NCBI GenBank assembly: GCA_002345825.1
Contig: DDWD01000070.1
Span: 4,609-36,936, forward strand
Direction of reading: 5' to 3'
Source: Bacteroidales bacterium UBA2295
GTDB lineage: Bacteria; Bacteroidota; Bacteroidia; Bacteroidales; Tenuifilaceae
DNA: 32,328 nucleotides
The position numbers and the translations under genes were made by a program. Shown piece after piece: positions 9,920 to 18,449 of the stretch. Each line of letters begins with the position of its first letter. Position 1 is the first letter of the stretch. Below the pieces are notes generated by a model. It saw only the letters and a program-made list of their open reading frames with translations, ran no database searches and was not told where the DNA came from.

Positions 9920-9985
9920 CCAATATAAGCCCCAGCTCGCTCTTTACGTTACATAACTTTTTAGAATAATTGTATGATTCTCACA
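9920..9985 (-). promoter_or_regulatory. Weak copy (site G) of the shared activator/promoter motif, upstream of cheB
   Basis: Coding-strand half-sites ATGTAACG (+ strand TTACAT at 9949-9954) and ATACAA (9970-9975) are 21 bp apart, with TGTGA at 9981-9985, two bp further out than in the strong sites. A -7-like TATATTGG lies at 9920-9927, one bp off the usual distance. The 21-bp spacing is right but other elements are degenerate. Confidence 0.4.
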
Positions 9986-10127
9986 TTTGTCCTTCTACAG
10001 AAAATCAGATATAAGGTGTGGGTTAAGTAGTATGATGTATTTAAACCCACAAATTCAGGAAAGACTTGAATCTTGTTATTTTAGGCTAATTCGCTATTCG
10101 CATAGAAATATGAAGTGGTAGAGACTT

Positions 10128-11030
10128 CTAGTCCTTCTTATCCGGATCTTTTATGGCATTTCCTTTGGGTATCAATTTCTCAGAGTACAGCTTGGCGTAG
10201 GCATGAGTAAATTCTGCCCCTAAAAAAACTATCATCGATGAGTATGAAGCCCAAAGCAATATGAGTATTATTGAGCCTGCTGCTCCGTAGCCTGTGCCTG
10301 GATTTGCTTTGCCAAAATAGTAGCCAAGTCCAAATTTGCCTATCTCAAACAGCAGAGCAGTTACTGTTGAACCAATCCAAACGTATTTCCACTTAATTTT
10401 TGCATCGGGTAGGTACTTAAACATAAGCGCAAATAGAACGGTCAGAATAACAAGGGAAACTATAAAGTTGATTCCTTGGAGTGCAACTACAATTGAGTCG
10501 GAAAAATGGCTCGATAACCAATTCCCAAAAGCCGATAGAAAAGCCGAAATTACAAGCGATACAATGAGTATAAACCCAATTGATACAATAACACCGATGG
10601 AGAACAGCCGAGCCTTAAGAAAAATCATAATGTCCGATTTATTGACATCAATCTTTACTCCCCAGATGTTATTGAGCGATTTTTGAAATTGTGCAAAAAC
10701 TCCTGTAGCAGCAAATAGGATGATGGCCAGCCCGAATATTGTGGTCCAAATAGAGCTACCCTTTTCGCTTGCTTTTATAATTATATTCTGAATTTGCTCA
10801 GCCGTATCAGTTCCAAGCATTTGGGTAAATTCATCTATTACCCGACTTTTTGCTGCATCGCGGCCAAAAAAATATCCAGCAAATGTTATAATAATTAAAA
10901 GGAGCCCTGGTAAGGAGAATATTGAATAGTAGGCTATTACAGCACTTTCGCGAAATGGATCTTTAAGCCACCACTCTTTTAGTGCATTTTTCGAGATGTT
11001 ATAAATATCATTTAATCTTACCTTCATCAT
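10128..11030 (-). CDS. YihY/BrkB-family inner membrane protein
   Basis: 300-aa polytopic membrane protein of the YihY/BrkB family (once called ribonuclease BN, wrongly). About six transmembrane helices are visible, the first after AVIAYYSIFSLPGLLLII. The family signature FRESAVIAYYSIFSLPG near residue 22 and the glycine-rich YYFGKANPGTGYGAAGS stretch near residue 235 are typical. Function is not established; the family is linked loosely to envelope integrity or transport. The start (MMKVRL) lies 7 bp after the stop of the small upstream gene, so the two are probably co-transcribed. Confidence 0.85.
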   Translation of the reverse strand: MMKVRLNDIYNISKNALKEWWLKDPFRESAVIAYYSIFSLPGLLLIIITFAGYFFGRDAAKSRVIDEFTQMLGTDTAEQIQNIIIKASEKGSSIWTTIFGLAIILFAATGVFAQFQKSLNNIWGVKIDVNKSDIMIFLKARLFSIGVIVSIGFILIVSLVISAFLSAFGNWLSSHFSDSIVVALQGINFIVSLVILTVLFALMFKYLPDAKIKWKYVWIGSTVTALLFEIGKFGLGYYFGKANPGTGYGAAGSIILILLWASYSSMIVFLGAEFTHAYAKLYSEKLIPKGNAIKDPDKKD

Positions 11031-11037
11031 ATTGTTG

Positions 11038-11433
11038 TTAATCGGTGCTTGATCTAATGGTTAGTAGGGCTACAATATTATCTTTAACGAAGCTAATATT
11101 AGTGGTTTGAAAATATTTTAGTAAACGTTTAAACTCATCAATTTCTCTTAGGTTGACAATTACTTCGCTAGTTTTGGGATTCCATTCAAAAGGCATTTCT
11201 TCAATCTTTTTGCCCAGGAAAAGGTTGGCCCCCTTGGCTAATAAATCAACCACTCCATTCACCTTGTAGCTGATTGTGACTACATCGTCAGCTAAATCTT
11301 TTACTGATAAATATGCTGTAATTAGGTATTTTACCTCAACTTTACCTTCTTCTGAAGTTTTAAGGTCTAAATTAATGTTGTAGTAATTCTTTAAGAATGC
11401 CACAACCTCGTCCAAACGTATTTCAATTTTCAT
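11038..11433 (-). CDS. Small protein of unknown function
   Basis: I do not recognise this protein. The frame is open to 11613 (191 aa), but codons beyond about 11550 would be translated from a hairpin plus T-run that looks like the terminator of the preceding gene, giving an artefactual hydrophobic GMLGLLLFF. I therefore prefer Met 11433 (131 aa, MKIEIRLDEVVAFLKNYY). Met 11547 (169 aa) is possible. The protein is soluble-looking, with alternating beta strands and a long helix, and ends in ALLTIRSSTD. It lies 7 bp upstream of the yihY-like gene, suggesting a joint transcript. Confidence 0.55.
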   Translation of the reverse strand: MKIEIRLDEVVAFLKNYYNINLDLKTSEEGKVEVKYLITAYLSVKDLADDVVTISYKVNGVVDLLAKGANLFLGKKIEEMPFEWNPKTSEVIVNLREIDEFKRLLKYFQTTNISFVKDNIVALLTIRSSTD

Positions 11434-11557
11434 AGTTTGTAAATTGAGGTTAATATCATTTAATGTGATTTGCGAAACGTTATGTTCGAGCCATTGGCTC
11501 AATTTGTTGGCGTTCGTTAGTTTTAACGATTTACAAAATACAAACATTGGGTTTCTG

Positions 11558-11606
11558 AAAAAAAGCAAGAGGCCCAACATCCCGAACCCAATGGGAATGC
11601 TGGACC
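11558..11606 (-). terminator. Rho-independent terminator of the T9SS ice-binding/Ig gene
   Basis: On the minus strand GGTCCAGCATTCCC (11606-11593) pairs with GGGATGTTGGGCC (11583-11571), with two G-T pairs and one bulge, around a 9-nt loop. After 6 nt there is a run of seven T (11564-11558). It starts about 17 bp after the stop codon of the T9SS protein. Confidence 0.75.
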
Positions 11607-11623
11607 TTTGCATTGCTAGTTGC

Positions 11624-14600
11624 CTATTCTTGCTTTATCAACTTGCCCGATTGAATGATTTTATTATTCAACATTACTCGGTAAAAGTATATTCCAGCAA
11701 AGTAGTGTTCCGTATTAATAGTTGTTACCTGATCGATAATTGTTGTTTTTACCATCAGTACACCCAGAATATTGTATACCATCAATTCGTATTCATTGTT
11801 CAGCACTGCATCGTTAAGCTTGATGTTTACTGATGAACTGAAAGGATTTGGATAGATTGATAGGGTATTCATCAAGCTATTCGCGTCAATACTTGTGGAA
11901 ATTACGTAAAGCGACACGTTAACTGATGTAACCGCTGGTTCGCAATCGCCCGAGACCACCACATTGTAATCGGTGGCAGCATCCGAATGTTCTACCGGAT
12001 CAATGGTAATCGTTTCAGAAGTAGCCCCAGATATTGAACCTGAATTGGTAAGATTAGTTGTTCCCCTTCGCCACTGGTAGGTAAGATTGGAGCCTTCGGC
12101 AGTTACCGAAAAACTTGCAATGCCACCTTGGTAAGCGTTCTGATCTACGGGTTGGTAAGTAATCTCAGGAGGAAGGTTTACGCTTAGCGAAGCGTTATTT
12201 GAAGCAGCGCTTGGTGCACAAACCCCAGTAACAACCACATCATAATCGGGTGCCACATCGGAAACATCAACAGGATCAATGGTAAGGGTAGCTGAAGTTG
12301 CGCCCAAGATATTTCCTGTATTGGTGAGGTTTACCAGTGCTTTTCGCCACTGGTAGGTAAGCTCACTACCCGTTGCTTCAACGGTAAAACTAACCATGCC
12401 GCCAGCACATCCGTTTTGATTGGTTGGGTGTAGCGTAATTACTGGTGCAGTATTTACGGTTAAAGATACACTGTTTGAGGTAATGTCAGAGGAGCATGTC
12501 CCCGATATAACCACATTGTAGTCTGTACCGGCATCTGTAATAGCAACAGGATCGATGGTAAGGGTAGCTGAAGTTGCACCAGAAACGGCTGCACCGTCAA
12601 TCAGATCGACAACACCCTTTCGCCACTGGTAGGTAAGGCCTGCTCCAGTTGCTTCCACAGTGAAACTTGCCGAGCCTCCCTCGCATTCCGTTTGGTTTGT
12701 AGGCTGTGTAATCAATTCGATTGAAGAACTTATTTCTAATGAAGCATTTGTAGAGGTTGCGGGTGTTCCGCATACCCCAGTGATAATTACATTGTAACTA
12801 TCTGCAACATCGGTAACGGCAACAGGATCGATGGTAAGGGTAGCCGTTGTAACGCCTGAAATTGTAGCTCCATTAACCAAATTAGTTGTACCTTTTCGCC
12901 ACTGGTAGGTAATATTATCGCCAGTTGCTACAACAGTGAATGATGCTTCGCCACCCTCGCAAGCTACCTGATTGGTAGGTTGAAATGTAATTGCTGGCGG
13001 AGCGCTAACCACTAGTGAAGCATTTGCTGAAGTTACTGCTGGAGCGCATGCTCCAGAAACAACCACATTGTAGTTGTTCGCAGCATCGTCAATTGATATA
13101 GGATCAATGGTTAGGGTTGCTGTGCTCACTCCATCAATGTGATCAACAATATTTTCCAGATCAACCTCACCTTTTCGCCACTGGTAGGTTAGGTCGGTTC
13201 CTGTTGCGGTTACCGAGAATGATACCGAACCACCAATGCACTCATCTTGGCTGGTTGGCTCAACCGTAATTTCGGGAGCAGAATTAACCTCAAGCGATAC
13301 ATTGTTAGAAGTAATAGGAGATCCGCATAGGCCTGAGATAACCACATTGTAGTCTGTACCGGCATCTGTAATAGCAACAGGATCGATGGTAAGGGTAGCT
13401 GAAGTTGCACCAGAAACGGCTGCACCGTCAATCAGATCGACAACACCCTTTCGCCACTGGTAGGTAAGATCGGCTCCCGTTGCAGTAGCGGTAAAGCTAA
13501 CCGAACTTCCGAGACAACCACTTTGGTTCTCAGGTTGTGCGGTAATTTCCGGAGCAGAGTTAACGGTTAGAGAAACATTATTAGATGTTGCTGTAAATGG
13601 ATCGACCGATCCGGTAACAACCACATTGTAATCCGTAGCAGCATCTGTAGTAGCAACAGGATCGATGGTAAGGGTAGCCGTTGTAACGCCTGAAATTGTA
13701 GTTCCATTAACCAAGTTAGCTGTACCTTTTCGCCACTGGTAGGTAAGGTCGGTTCCTGTTGCCTCAATGATAAAACTTACTGAGCCCCCCTCACATACCT
13801 CTTGATTTGTGGGTTGTGTAGTTATTTCGGGAGCTGAAGCAGTAGCGCAACCAGGAGACAACACTGTAACTGCGTCGGTGCTAAAGTTGCCCGTTGTTGT
13901 AAGTGCCCTGCCGTTAATATCCGCTCCAGATTTTAAATCAACTGCTCCAGTGGCAATAATTGTGCCTTCAAAAAAGGTTCCAACCTCAATAGATACAGCA
14001 CCTGTAACTTTCCAGTACACATTTTTTGCCTGAGCGTCGTTAATGAGTAAAACCCTAGAGTCTATGGCTGTAAAGAATGCAGCATCAACCTTAATTACAA
14101 AAACTGCATCGGGATTACCTTGAGCATCGAGGTAAAGATCACCCGTTAGGTGAGTTTCGGCTGCCAGTACGTAAGTATGGGGGGTGAGAATTAGATTGTA
14201 CCCAAAAAGTGCCGGTGCCAGTAGCTCGATATCATTAGGTATTGCAACTAGATAATCATAAGCATTCACCAGATCCAGATCCGCTTGTATTGTTTCGGCA
14301 TTTGGAATTGCATGAACAGTTCCGTCAACTGTAGTAGGTAATTCGAACCCTGATGGTGGCGCTGTGTTTGAGCCAACATCACCAACAATGGTTGATACTC
14401 CGTTGTTTCCCATTGAGCCATTACCGGTGAATAGTGCGAAACAACCAGCGGTGGCCAGATCGGGAGCTGTAGGGCCTACAAGAGTTGGGCTATCGCATCC
14501 AATGGGTTTTTGTGCCAAGAATCCGATTTCATTATTGTTAATGGTAATAGCCCCTACTTTAGTAAGTGCTCTTCCTTCAAATTCAGTTTCAGCAGCAAAA

Positions 14601-15220
14601 TCAATGGCAGCGGCTGAAACGATTGTTCCTTTCATAGTATTCCCTGTTGCAATACTAACTGTCCCTTCAACAAGCCAAAACACATTGCACGCTTGGGCTC
14701 CGTTAATTAGTTCGATTGAAGAGTTGGCTGTGGTTGAAAAAGTACCCGGAGCCTTTATTACGAAAATAAAGAGGGCATTGGGATCATTTTCTGCATCCAG
14801 AATAAGGTTGCCGTCAAGTGATGTTACCGCAGCATTGGCGTAAACTCCTGGAGGGAAGGGGGTAGGACCTCCTAGCAAGGTTGCTAGAGCGTAATCCTGA
14901 GCTAGCCCGAACAACTCGTTGTATAAAACAACCAAGTCGGCAGCAGCTTGGGCTGTTACACCGCCACCATCACCTGTTGCGTAAATTGAGCCATCAATGT
15001 TTCCTAAATTAGTAGTGATAGCGGCTGTGTTAGAACCCACATCGCCTGTAAGAAGAGTTAGTTGTGAAGCACCTGTGTTTGTTAAGGCTCCATTGGTGGT
15101 AAACAGAACAAAATTTTCCGTTGTTCCCATGGTAGGGCGCACGGTGGCTTGTCCAAAACTGAAAATTGGAAATAACAGCAGGAAGGCCGCTGTTATCAAG
15201 TTGAGTAGTTTTGTTTTCAT
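11624..15220 (-). CDS. T9SS-secreted protein: two DUF3494 (ice-binding-like) domains and seven Ig-like repeats
   Basis: 1198-aa secreted or surface protein. Residues 1-23 are a signal peptide ending FSFGQ. Two DUF3494 beta-solenoid domains follow (about 34-233 and 254-455), of the family that contains ice-binding proteins, with the typical GDVGSN, PGVY and DAENDPNALFIF/DAQGNPDAVFVI motifs. Residues 464-1108 hold seven Ig-like domains of about 92 residues, each with TYQWR(K/R) and ATLTIDPV-like blocks. The last 90 residues form a T9SS type A sorting domain (IYPNPFSSSVNIKL ... GIYFYRV ... GKLIKQE). The Ig repeats probably act as a stalk. Ice binding is the known activity of some family members; adhesion is as likely here. 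Promoter site A lies upstream and a strong terminator follows. Confidence 0.9.
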   Translation of the reverse strand: MKTKLLNLITAAFLLLFPIFSFGQATVRPTMGTTENFVLFTTNGALTNTGASQLTLLTGDVGSNTAAITTNLGNIDGSIYATGDGGGVTAQAAADLVVLYNELFGLAQDYALATLLGGPTPFPPGVYANAAVTSLDGNLILDAENDPNALFIFVIKAPGTFSTTANSSIELINGAQACNVFWLVEGTVSIATGNTMKGTIVSAAAIDFAAETEFEGRALTKVGAITINNNEIGFLAQKPIGCDSPTLVGPTAPDLATAGCFALFTGNGSMGNNGVSTIVGDVGSNTAPPSGFELPTTVDGTVHAIPNAETIQADLDLVNAYDYLVAIPNDIELLAPALFGYNLILTPHTYVLAAETHLTGDLYLDAQGNPDAVFVIKVDAAFFTAIDSRVLLINDAQAKNVYWKVTGAVSIEVGTFFEGTIIATGAVDLKSGADINGRALTTTGNFSTDAVTVLSPGCATASAPEITTQPTNQEVCEGGSVSFIIEATGTDLTYQWRKGTANLVNGTTISGVTTATLTIDPVATTDAATDYNVVVTGSVDPFTATSNNVSLTVNSAPEITAQPENQSGCLGSSVSFTATATGADLTYQWRKGVVDLIDGAAVSGATSATLTIDPVAITDAGTDYNVVISGLCGSPITSNNVSLEVNSAPEITVEPTSQDECIGGSVSFSVTATGTDLTYQWRKGEVDLENIVDHIDGVSTATLTIDPISIDDAANNYNVVVSGACAPAVTSANASLVVSAPPAITFQPTNQVACEGGEASFTVVATGDNITYQWRKGTTNLVNGATISGVTTATLTIDPVAVTDVADSYNVIITGVCGTPATSTNASLEISSSIELITQPTNQTECEGGSASFTVEATGAGLTYQWRKGVVDLIDGAAVSGATSATLTIDPVAITDAGTDYNVVISGTCSSDITSNSVSLTVNTAPVITLHPTNQNGCAGGMVSFTVEATGSELTYQWRKALVNLTNTGNILGATSATLTIDPVDVSDVAPDYDVVVTGVCAPSAASNNASLSVNLPPEITYQPVDQNAYQGGIASFSVTAEGSNLTYQWRRGTTNLTNSGSISGATSETITIDPVEHSDAATDYNVVVSGDCEPAVTSVNVSLYVISTSIDANSLMNTLSIYPNPFSSSVNIKLNDAVLNNEYELMVYNILGVLMVKTTIIDQVTTINTEHYFAGIYFYRVMLNNKIIQSGKLIKQE
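11897..13831 (-). repeat. Seven-unit Ig-like repeat array with three-unit superperiod
   Basis: The unit length is 91-93 codons. Units 2 and 5 share a perfect 131-bp identity (13338-13468 and 12507-12637, offset 831 bp). Units 1 and 4 are also close at an offset of 834 bp. These offsets equal exactly three units, which indicates a block duplication of three Ig domains or later gene conversion. Unit 7 has Tyr where the others have the first Cys (NAYQGG). Unit 1 lacks the second Cys (GSVDPF). Confidence 0.9.
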
Positions 15221-15267
15221 ATTTAATTTTTTTTGTGAGAATGGCTTTAATGCGGATATCGTTCTTG

Positions 15268-15332
15268 CAAATTTGATTAGGTTTCAATCAAAAAGTGTTA
15301 CATATTCTTGAAAACATTTTACATAATTCACA
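15268..15332 (-). promoter_or_regulatory. Site A: shared activator/promoter motif upstream of the T9SS gene
   Basis: Coding strand: TGTGA-ATT-ATGTAA (15332-15319), a second ATGTAACAC half-site (15303-15295) 21 bp downstream, and a -7 box CAAATTTG (15275-15268). From AACACTTT to the last G of TTTG is 24 nt. The implied transcript starts near 15262 and has a leader of about 40 nt before the ATG at 15220. The layout matches sites B, D, E and F base for base in spacing. Confidence 0.75.
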
Positions 15333-15596
15333 TATTTATAACAATATATCGAACTACTTTATACCCATATCTTTTAATTTAAGTAAGACTAATGATAAAT
15401 CCCATGAAATTTTCTTTTGGTCTGTTTTGTGCAAATTTGTGCAGCCTTGGTAAGCAAAATTTTATGGCACATACATCAGCAGTACAATTTCAAGTTTACT
15501 TTTTCTGCTCTGCTTGCCTTAGGAATGTTGTGGCATGACAGCAGAGAGGTTTGTTTGCGGAGTATTACGGTATCGGCATCAAATGTTTATTGGGGT
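15333..15596. other. Intergenic stretch with an imperfect hairpin
   Basis: I see no convincing gene between the site A promoter and the stop of the next DUF3494 gene. An inverted repeat at 15508-15546 (CTCTGCT-TGCC ... GGCA-TGAC-AGCAGAG) could fold, but it has no T-run on either strand. It may stabilise the 3' end of the upstream gene's mRNA. Confidence 0.4.
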
Positions 15597-16874
15597 TCAT
15601 AACGAGCTATGAATATGGAATTGGATATTACCATCGATTAAAGGGCCTGATGCTCTGAAGCCATTGGAGAGGCTTATGTCGAAATAGTCAGCATTGCCCT
15701 CCCCTCCATTATCCTTGATAATTAGAGTATAGTCGGAAAAATCACGGTTGTTGACTTTTGCTACTCCCTTTATCTCTCGGGTAGTTAGGTTAATGACGGT
15801 AAACGCTTTTATGCTTATGCTTTTCAATCTAGTATCTTTATTGGTATAATCAACAAGCGACATTATGCCCCAGTACCTTCCATCTTTTATTCCATAGGAA
15901 AGTCCAAAGGTTGCTACATTTTTTTCCTTTACAATATTTTCTTTTTCAATAATAAATTGTTCAATGGTTCCAGTTCCTGTTACAAAGTGATCGTATTCAA
16001 TTGTTTGGTTATAAGTTGTTTTGAAAGCTTTGCTGTGTTTAGATATTTTACAGCTGCCTATTTTCAAAGAGCCCCTTAGTGATATTATGCTACCAAACAT
16101 TGTAGTTATTCCCGATGCATTTCCTGACTTTCCCATAGCTATATCACCCAGTGCAATTACATTACCTATAAACGTATCCCCAGCAATGGTTGCAGAAGTG
16201 CTAACTGCCCAAATTACATTATCACATATATTAGTATTATCTGCCGTGTTTATTGCAACAATACCTGAATTAGCCATAGCGGTAAGAGAACCACCCACCT
16301 GAAAAATGAAAAGTGCTTGATCGTTTCCCTGAAAATCGAGAGTTATGGTTCCGTTTAATGATAGATTTAACCACGATGGGAAGTAATATATCCCAGGGGT
16401 AAAAGTTTGCTCGTTGATCTGTATAATTGAGTTGTAAACAATATCGGGAGGCCGATTTATAATGGAGTAGTACAATAGCGCAGCATCATTAATCGCTTGT
16501 TCCACTCGAGCACTTGATGTATAGACGGCTCCACTTAATATCCCCTTTAGAGATGTTGTTGAACCTTCCGATTCTGTTTGGATTTGCTTGATAGAATTTA
16601 AATTAATCCCAACATCGCCTTGTATTATCGATTCATCACTACTTTCGATAGTATTGCTTGCTAAGGCTGCATATGCCGATGCTCTTCCTAATGCTGATGG
16701 GGGCATAAGGATTTCGTTGCGCTTAGCATCAGTAGGGGTAGGGTAACCTGGATCAAATGCCCATTGATCGTCTCTATCACATCCCCCTACAAATAGGAGG
16801 ATGATAGCAAGCAATTTTGTAATTGAATTGCTTGGGGCTCTTTTTGTTGGATATAAAATTTTATAGCGTTTCAC
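15597..16874 (-). CDS. DUF3494 (ice-binding-like) lipoprotein with extra C-terminal beta domain
   Basis: 425-aa predicted surface lipoprotein. Hydrophobic residues 20-31 lead to lipobox VGGC (Cys32), followed by DRDDQ, an acidic run that resembles Bacteroidota surface-export signals for lipoproteins. One DUF3494 domain spans about residues 60-275 (GDVGIN, PGIYYFPS, DFQGNDQALFIFQ). The remaining 130 residues, with GTGTIEQF, ATFGLSYG and DNGGEGNADYFDI, resemble the small beta domain (post-COAP-1 type) seen on many secreted proteins. The start is GTG: the codon immediately before it is an in-frame TAG and no ATG lies before the signal peptide. The -7 box of site B ends only 4 nt upstream, so the mRNA may be leaderless. 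Confidence 0.82.
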   Translation of the reverse strand: MKRYKILYPTKRAPSNSITKLLAIILLFVGGCDRDDQWAFDPGYPTPTDAKRNEILMPPSALGRASAYAALASNTIESSDESIIQGDVGINLNSIKQIQTESEGSTTSLKGILSGAVYTSSARVEQAINDAALLYYSIINRPPDIVYNSIIQINEQTFTPGIYYFPSWLNLSLNGTITLDFQGNDQALFIFQVGGSLTAMANSGIVAINTADNTNICDNVIWAVSTSATIAGDTFIGNVIALGDIAMGKSGNASGITTMFGSIISLRGSLKIGSCKISKHSKAFKTTYNQTIEYDHFVTGTGTIEQFIIEKENIVKEKNVATFGLSYGIKDGRYWGIMSLVDYTNKDTRLKSISIKAFTVINLTTREIKGVAKVNNRDFSDYTLIIKDNGGEGNADYFDISLSNGFRASGPLIDGNIQFHIHSSL

Positions 16875-16878
16875 CTAG

Positions 16879-16943
16879 CAAAGGTGAGGCTAGGGTAGGT
16901 CCGAAATGTTATACATCTGAAAGGATATTTTACATATATCACA
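16879..16943 (-). promoter_or_regulatory. Site B: shared activator/promoter motif upstream of the second DUF3494 gene
   Basis: Coding strand: TGTGA-TAT-ATGTAA (16943-16930), then a degenerate second half-site GTATAACA 21 bp on (16914 onward), then -7 box CACCTTTG (16886-16879), with the same 24-nt distance as elsewhere. TCACCT and AGGTGA (16871-16887) form an inverted repeat across the -7 box and the GTG start codon. Confidence 0.68.
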
Positions 16944-16974
16944 CATTCAGCACATTATGTTTTATGGTGAGTTT

Positions 16975-17009
16975 AAAAAGAAAGAGTGTTGCTTTTGAGC
17001 AACACTCTT
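16975..17009 (-). terminator. Rho-independent terminator of the third DUF3494 gene
   Basis: A perfect 12-bp hairpin AAGAGTGTTGCT / AGCAACACTCTT with a 4-nt loop (16982-17009) is followed on the minus strand by TCTTTTT (to 16975). It lies about 30 bp after the stop at 17040. Confidence 0.88.
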
Positions 17010-17039
17010 CATAGAACATATTTATGGATGGATTGGAAT

Positions 17040-18305
17040 TTACATTTTATCTATTGATTGGCAATCTTTTCTTTTTGCATCAACATTTACACCATAGAAG
17101 TTGTTAACAGGTACAACAATTTCGTAGATTGAGCCAGTTGCATGTCCTTTGTAAGTAAATCTACCTGGAGCAGGATTCCTTTTAGGAGCCATAGCATAGC
17201 CCTCTACCTTAACATTTTCCCTAGTGTCTTGGAATGCTCCAAACTCATTGAGTTCAATGGTAATGGTAATAAAACCATTACTAGCAGCGGAAAAAGTTAC
17301 AGTTCCAATATCGTAGGATTGCCCAGCGAATAAGATCACCGTTTTCTCAACGCCATTGTATGAGGTATAGGTTGCCCAATTTCCACGTTCCACATATCGT
17401 TGGCCGTCGGACCAAGCGGTTTCTTCTTCCCAATCACAAATAGGATCGTTTGGAGGGTTCACAACATCTGAGCTTCCGCACACATCAATTACACTTTTAA
17501 CCATTGTAACCGCACCATTAAGAGCCAACATCCTGCCCGATACGTTTGTAGCACCCGATTCGTTTCCGGTGTTTGTCATGGTTATGCTTGTATTTGCAAT
17601 TACAGTTCCAATGAACGAATTGCCATCAATTGTTGCTGAAGTACCAACAGCCCACCATACGTTGGAGCCAACACAATCATCCTTACTGCCAGTGTTAATG
17701 GCAACTACATTTGAGTTAGACATGGTAACAAGGGTGGTGCCCAGCTGGAAGATAAACAATGAATTGTTATCGCCCTGAAAGTCAAGGATAAGTTGTCCGT
17801 TTACCTGTAAATTTGCAGATGTTGGGAAATAGTAAGTACCTGGCGTTAATGTTTGTCCATCAAGTTGATAAACATCTCCTAAGATTGTACCGGGAACCTG
17901 ATCAATAAGGTAGCTATATGCAAAAGCAGCATCTGTTTGTGCCTGAACTGCAACAGGGCCACCTGCGTAGATGGTACCAGTTACGATCCCTAAACCTGCT
18001 GTTACTGTGCCTGGACCTTCTATTGAATTGATTGGCTCGGGTTGGAAACCAGTAATAGCAGTACCTGGACTAACACCTAGGTCGCCGTTGATATATGACT
18101 CATCTGCATTGGTGACAGTAGTGCCCCCCAACACACCAAATGTGGATGCACTGCCCAGAGGAACTGAACTTACTGCTGCCGCTTTACTTAATAAGGGATC
18201 GGAACTTGAATCAAGGGTGTTCACTAGTTCATTTTCCTTGTTGCAGCCCGAGAATAAAACTAAACTAAAAGCAGCAAGGCTTGCTAGTGTTCTAATTGTT
18301 TTCAT
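17040..18305 (-). CDS. DUF3494 (ice-binding-like) lipoprotein
   Basis: 421-aa predicted lipoprotein. The frame is open to 18383, but Met 18305 gives a clean lipoprotein signal (MKTIRTLASLAAFSLVLFSGC, Cys21), and the extension would overlap the upstream promoter region, so I use 18305. The DUF3494 domain covers about residues 50-275, with LGSASTFGVLGG, GDLGVSPG, PGTYYFPTSA and DFQGDNNSLFIFQ. A C-terminal module of about 130 residues begins CDWEEETAWSDGQRYVERGNW. It is beta-rich and of unknown role. This is the third DUF3494 gene in a row. Each has its own upstream promoter motif, so the genes look like separately transcribed paralogues, not an operon. Confidence 0.85.
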   Translation of the reverse strand: MKTIRTLASLAAFSLVLFSGCNKENELVNTLDSSSDPLLSKAAAVSSVPLGSASTFGVLGGTTVTNADESYINGDLGVSPGTAITGFQPEPINSIEGPGTVTAGLGIVTGTIYAGGPVAVQAQTDAAFAYSYLIDQVPGTILGDVYQLDGQTLTPGTYYFPTSANLQVNGQLILDFQGDNNSLFIFQLGTTLVTMSNSNVVAINTGSKDDCVGSNVWWAVGTSATIDGNSFIGTVIANTSITMTNTGNESGATNVSGRMLALNGAVTMVKSVIDVCGSSDVVNPPNDPICDWEEETAWSDGQRYVERGNWATYTSYNGVEKTVILFAGQSYDIGTVTFSAASNGFITITIELNEFGAFQDTRENVKVEGYAMAPKRNPAPGRFTYKGHATGSIYEIVVPVNNFYGVNVDAKRKDCQSIDKM

Positions 18306-18342
18306 GATAGAAAAATTTACTTTTTGGAAGTATTTCCAAAGC

Positions 18343-18407
18343 TTAAAGTTGGAGTATTTGAAACAGAAAAACTTACATATCAACTGTTTTAAGTTATATA
18401 TATCACT
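18343..18407 (-). promoter_or_regulatory. Site C: degenerate copy of the shared motif upstream of the third DUF3494 gene
   Basis: Coding strand: AGTGA-TAT-ATATAA (18407-18394) and ATGTAA (18378-18373) are 21 bp apart, as in the strong sites. The -7 box at the expected place is poor (CAACTTTA, one base off). An alternative AAGCTTTG lies at 18337-18344. Confidence 0.45.
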
Positions 18408-18421
18408 TATTTTGTAAACGA

Positions 18422-18449
18422 TAAAAGCTTAAACAGTTTCTAAGCTTTA
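18422..18449 (-). terminator. Possible weak terminator of the AI-2E permease gene
   Basis: TAAAGCTT and AAGCTTTTA form a 7-8 bp AT-rich stem around the stop codon, followed by TCGTTT. It is weak and could be chance. Confidence 0.3.

Noticed and set aside
18306..18383. Longer N-terminus of the third DUF3494 lipoprotein
   Set aside because: It would overlap promoter site C and place the signal peptide internally.
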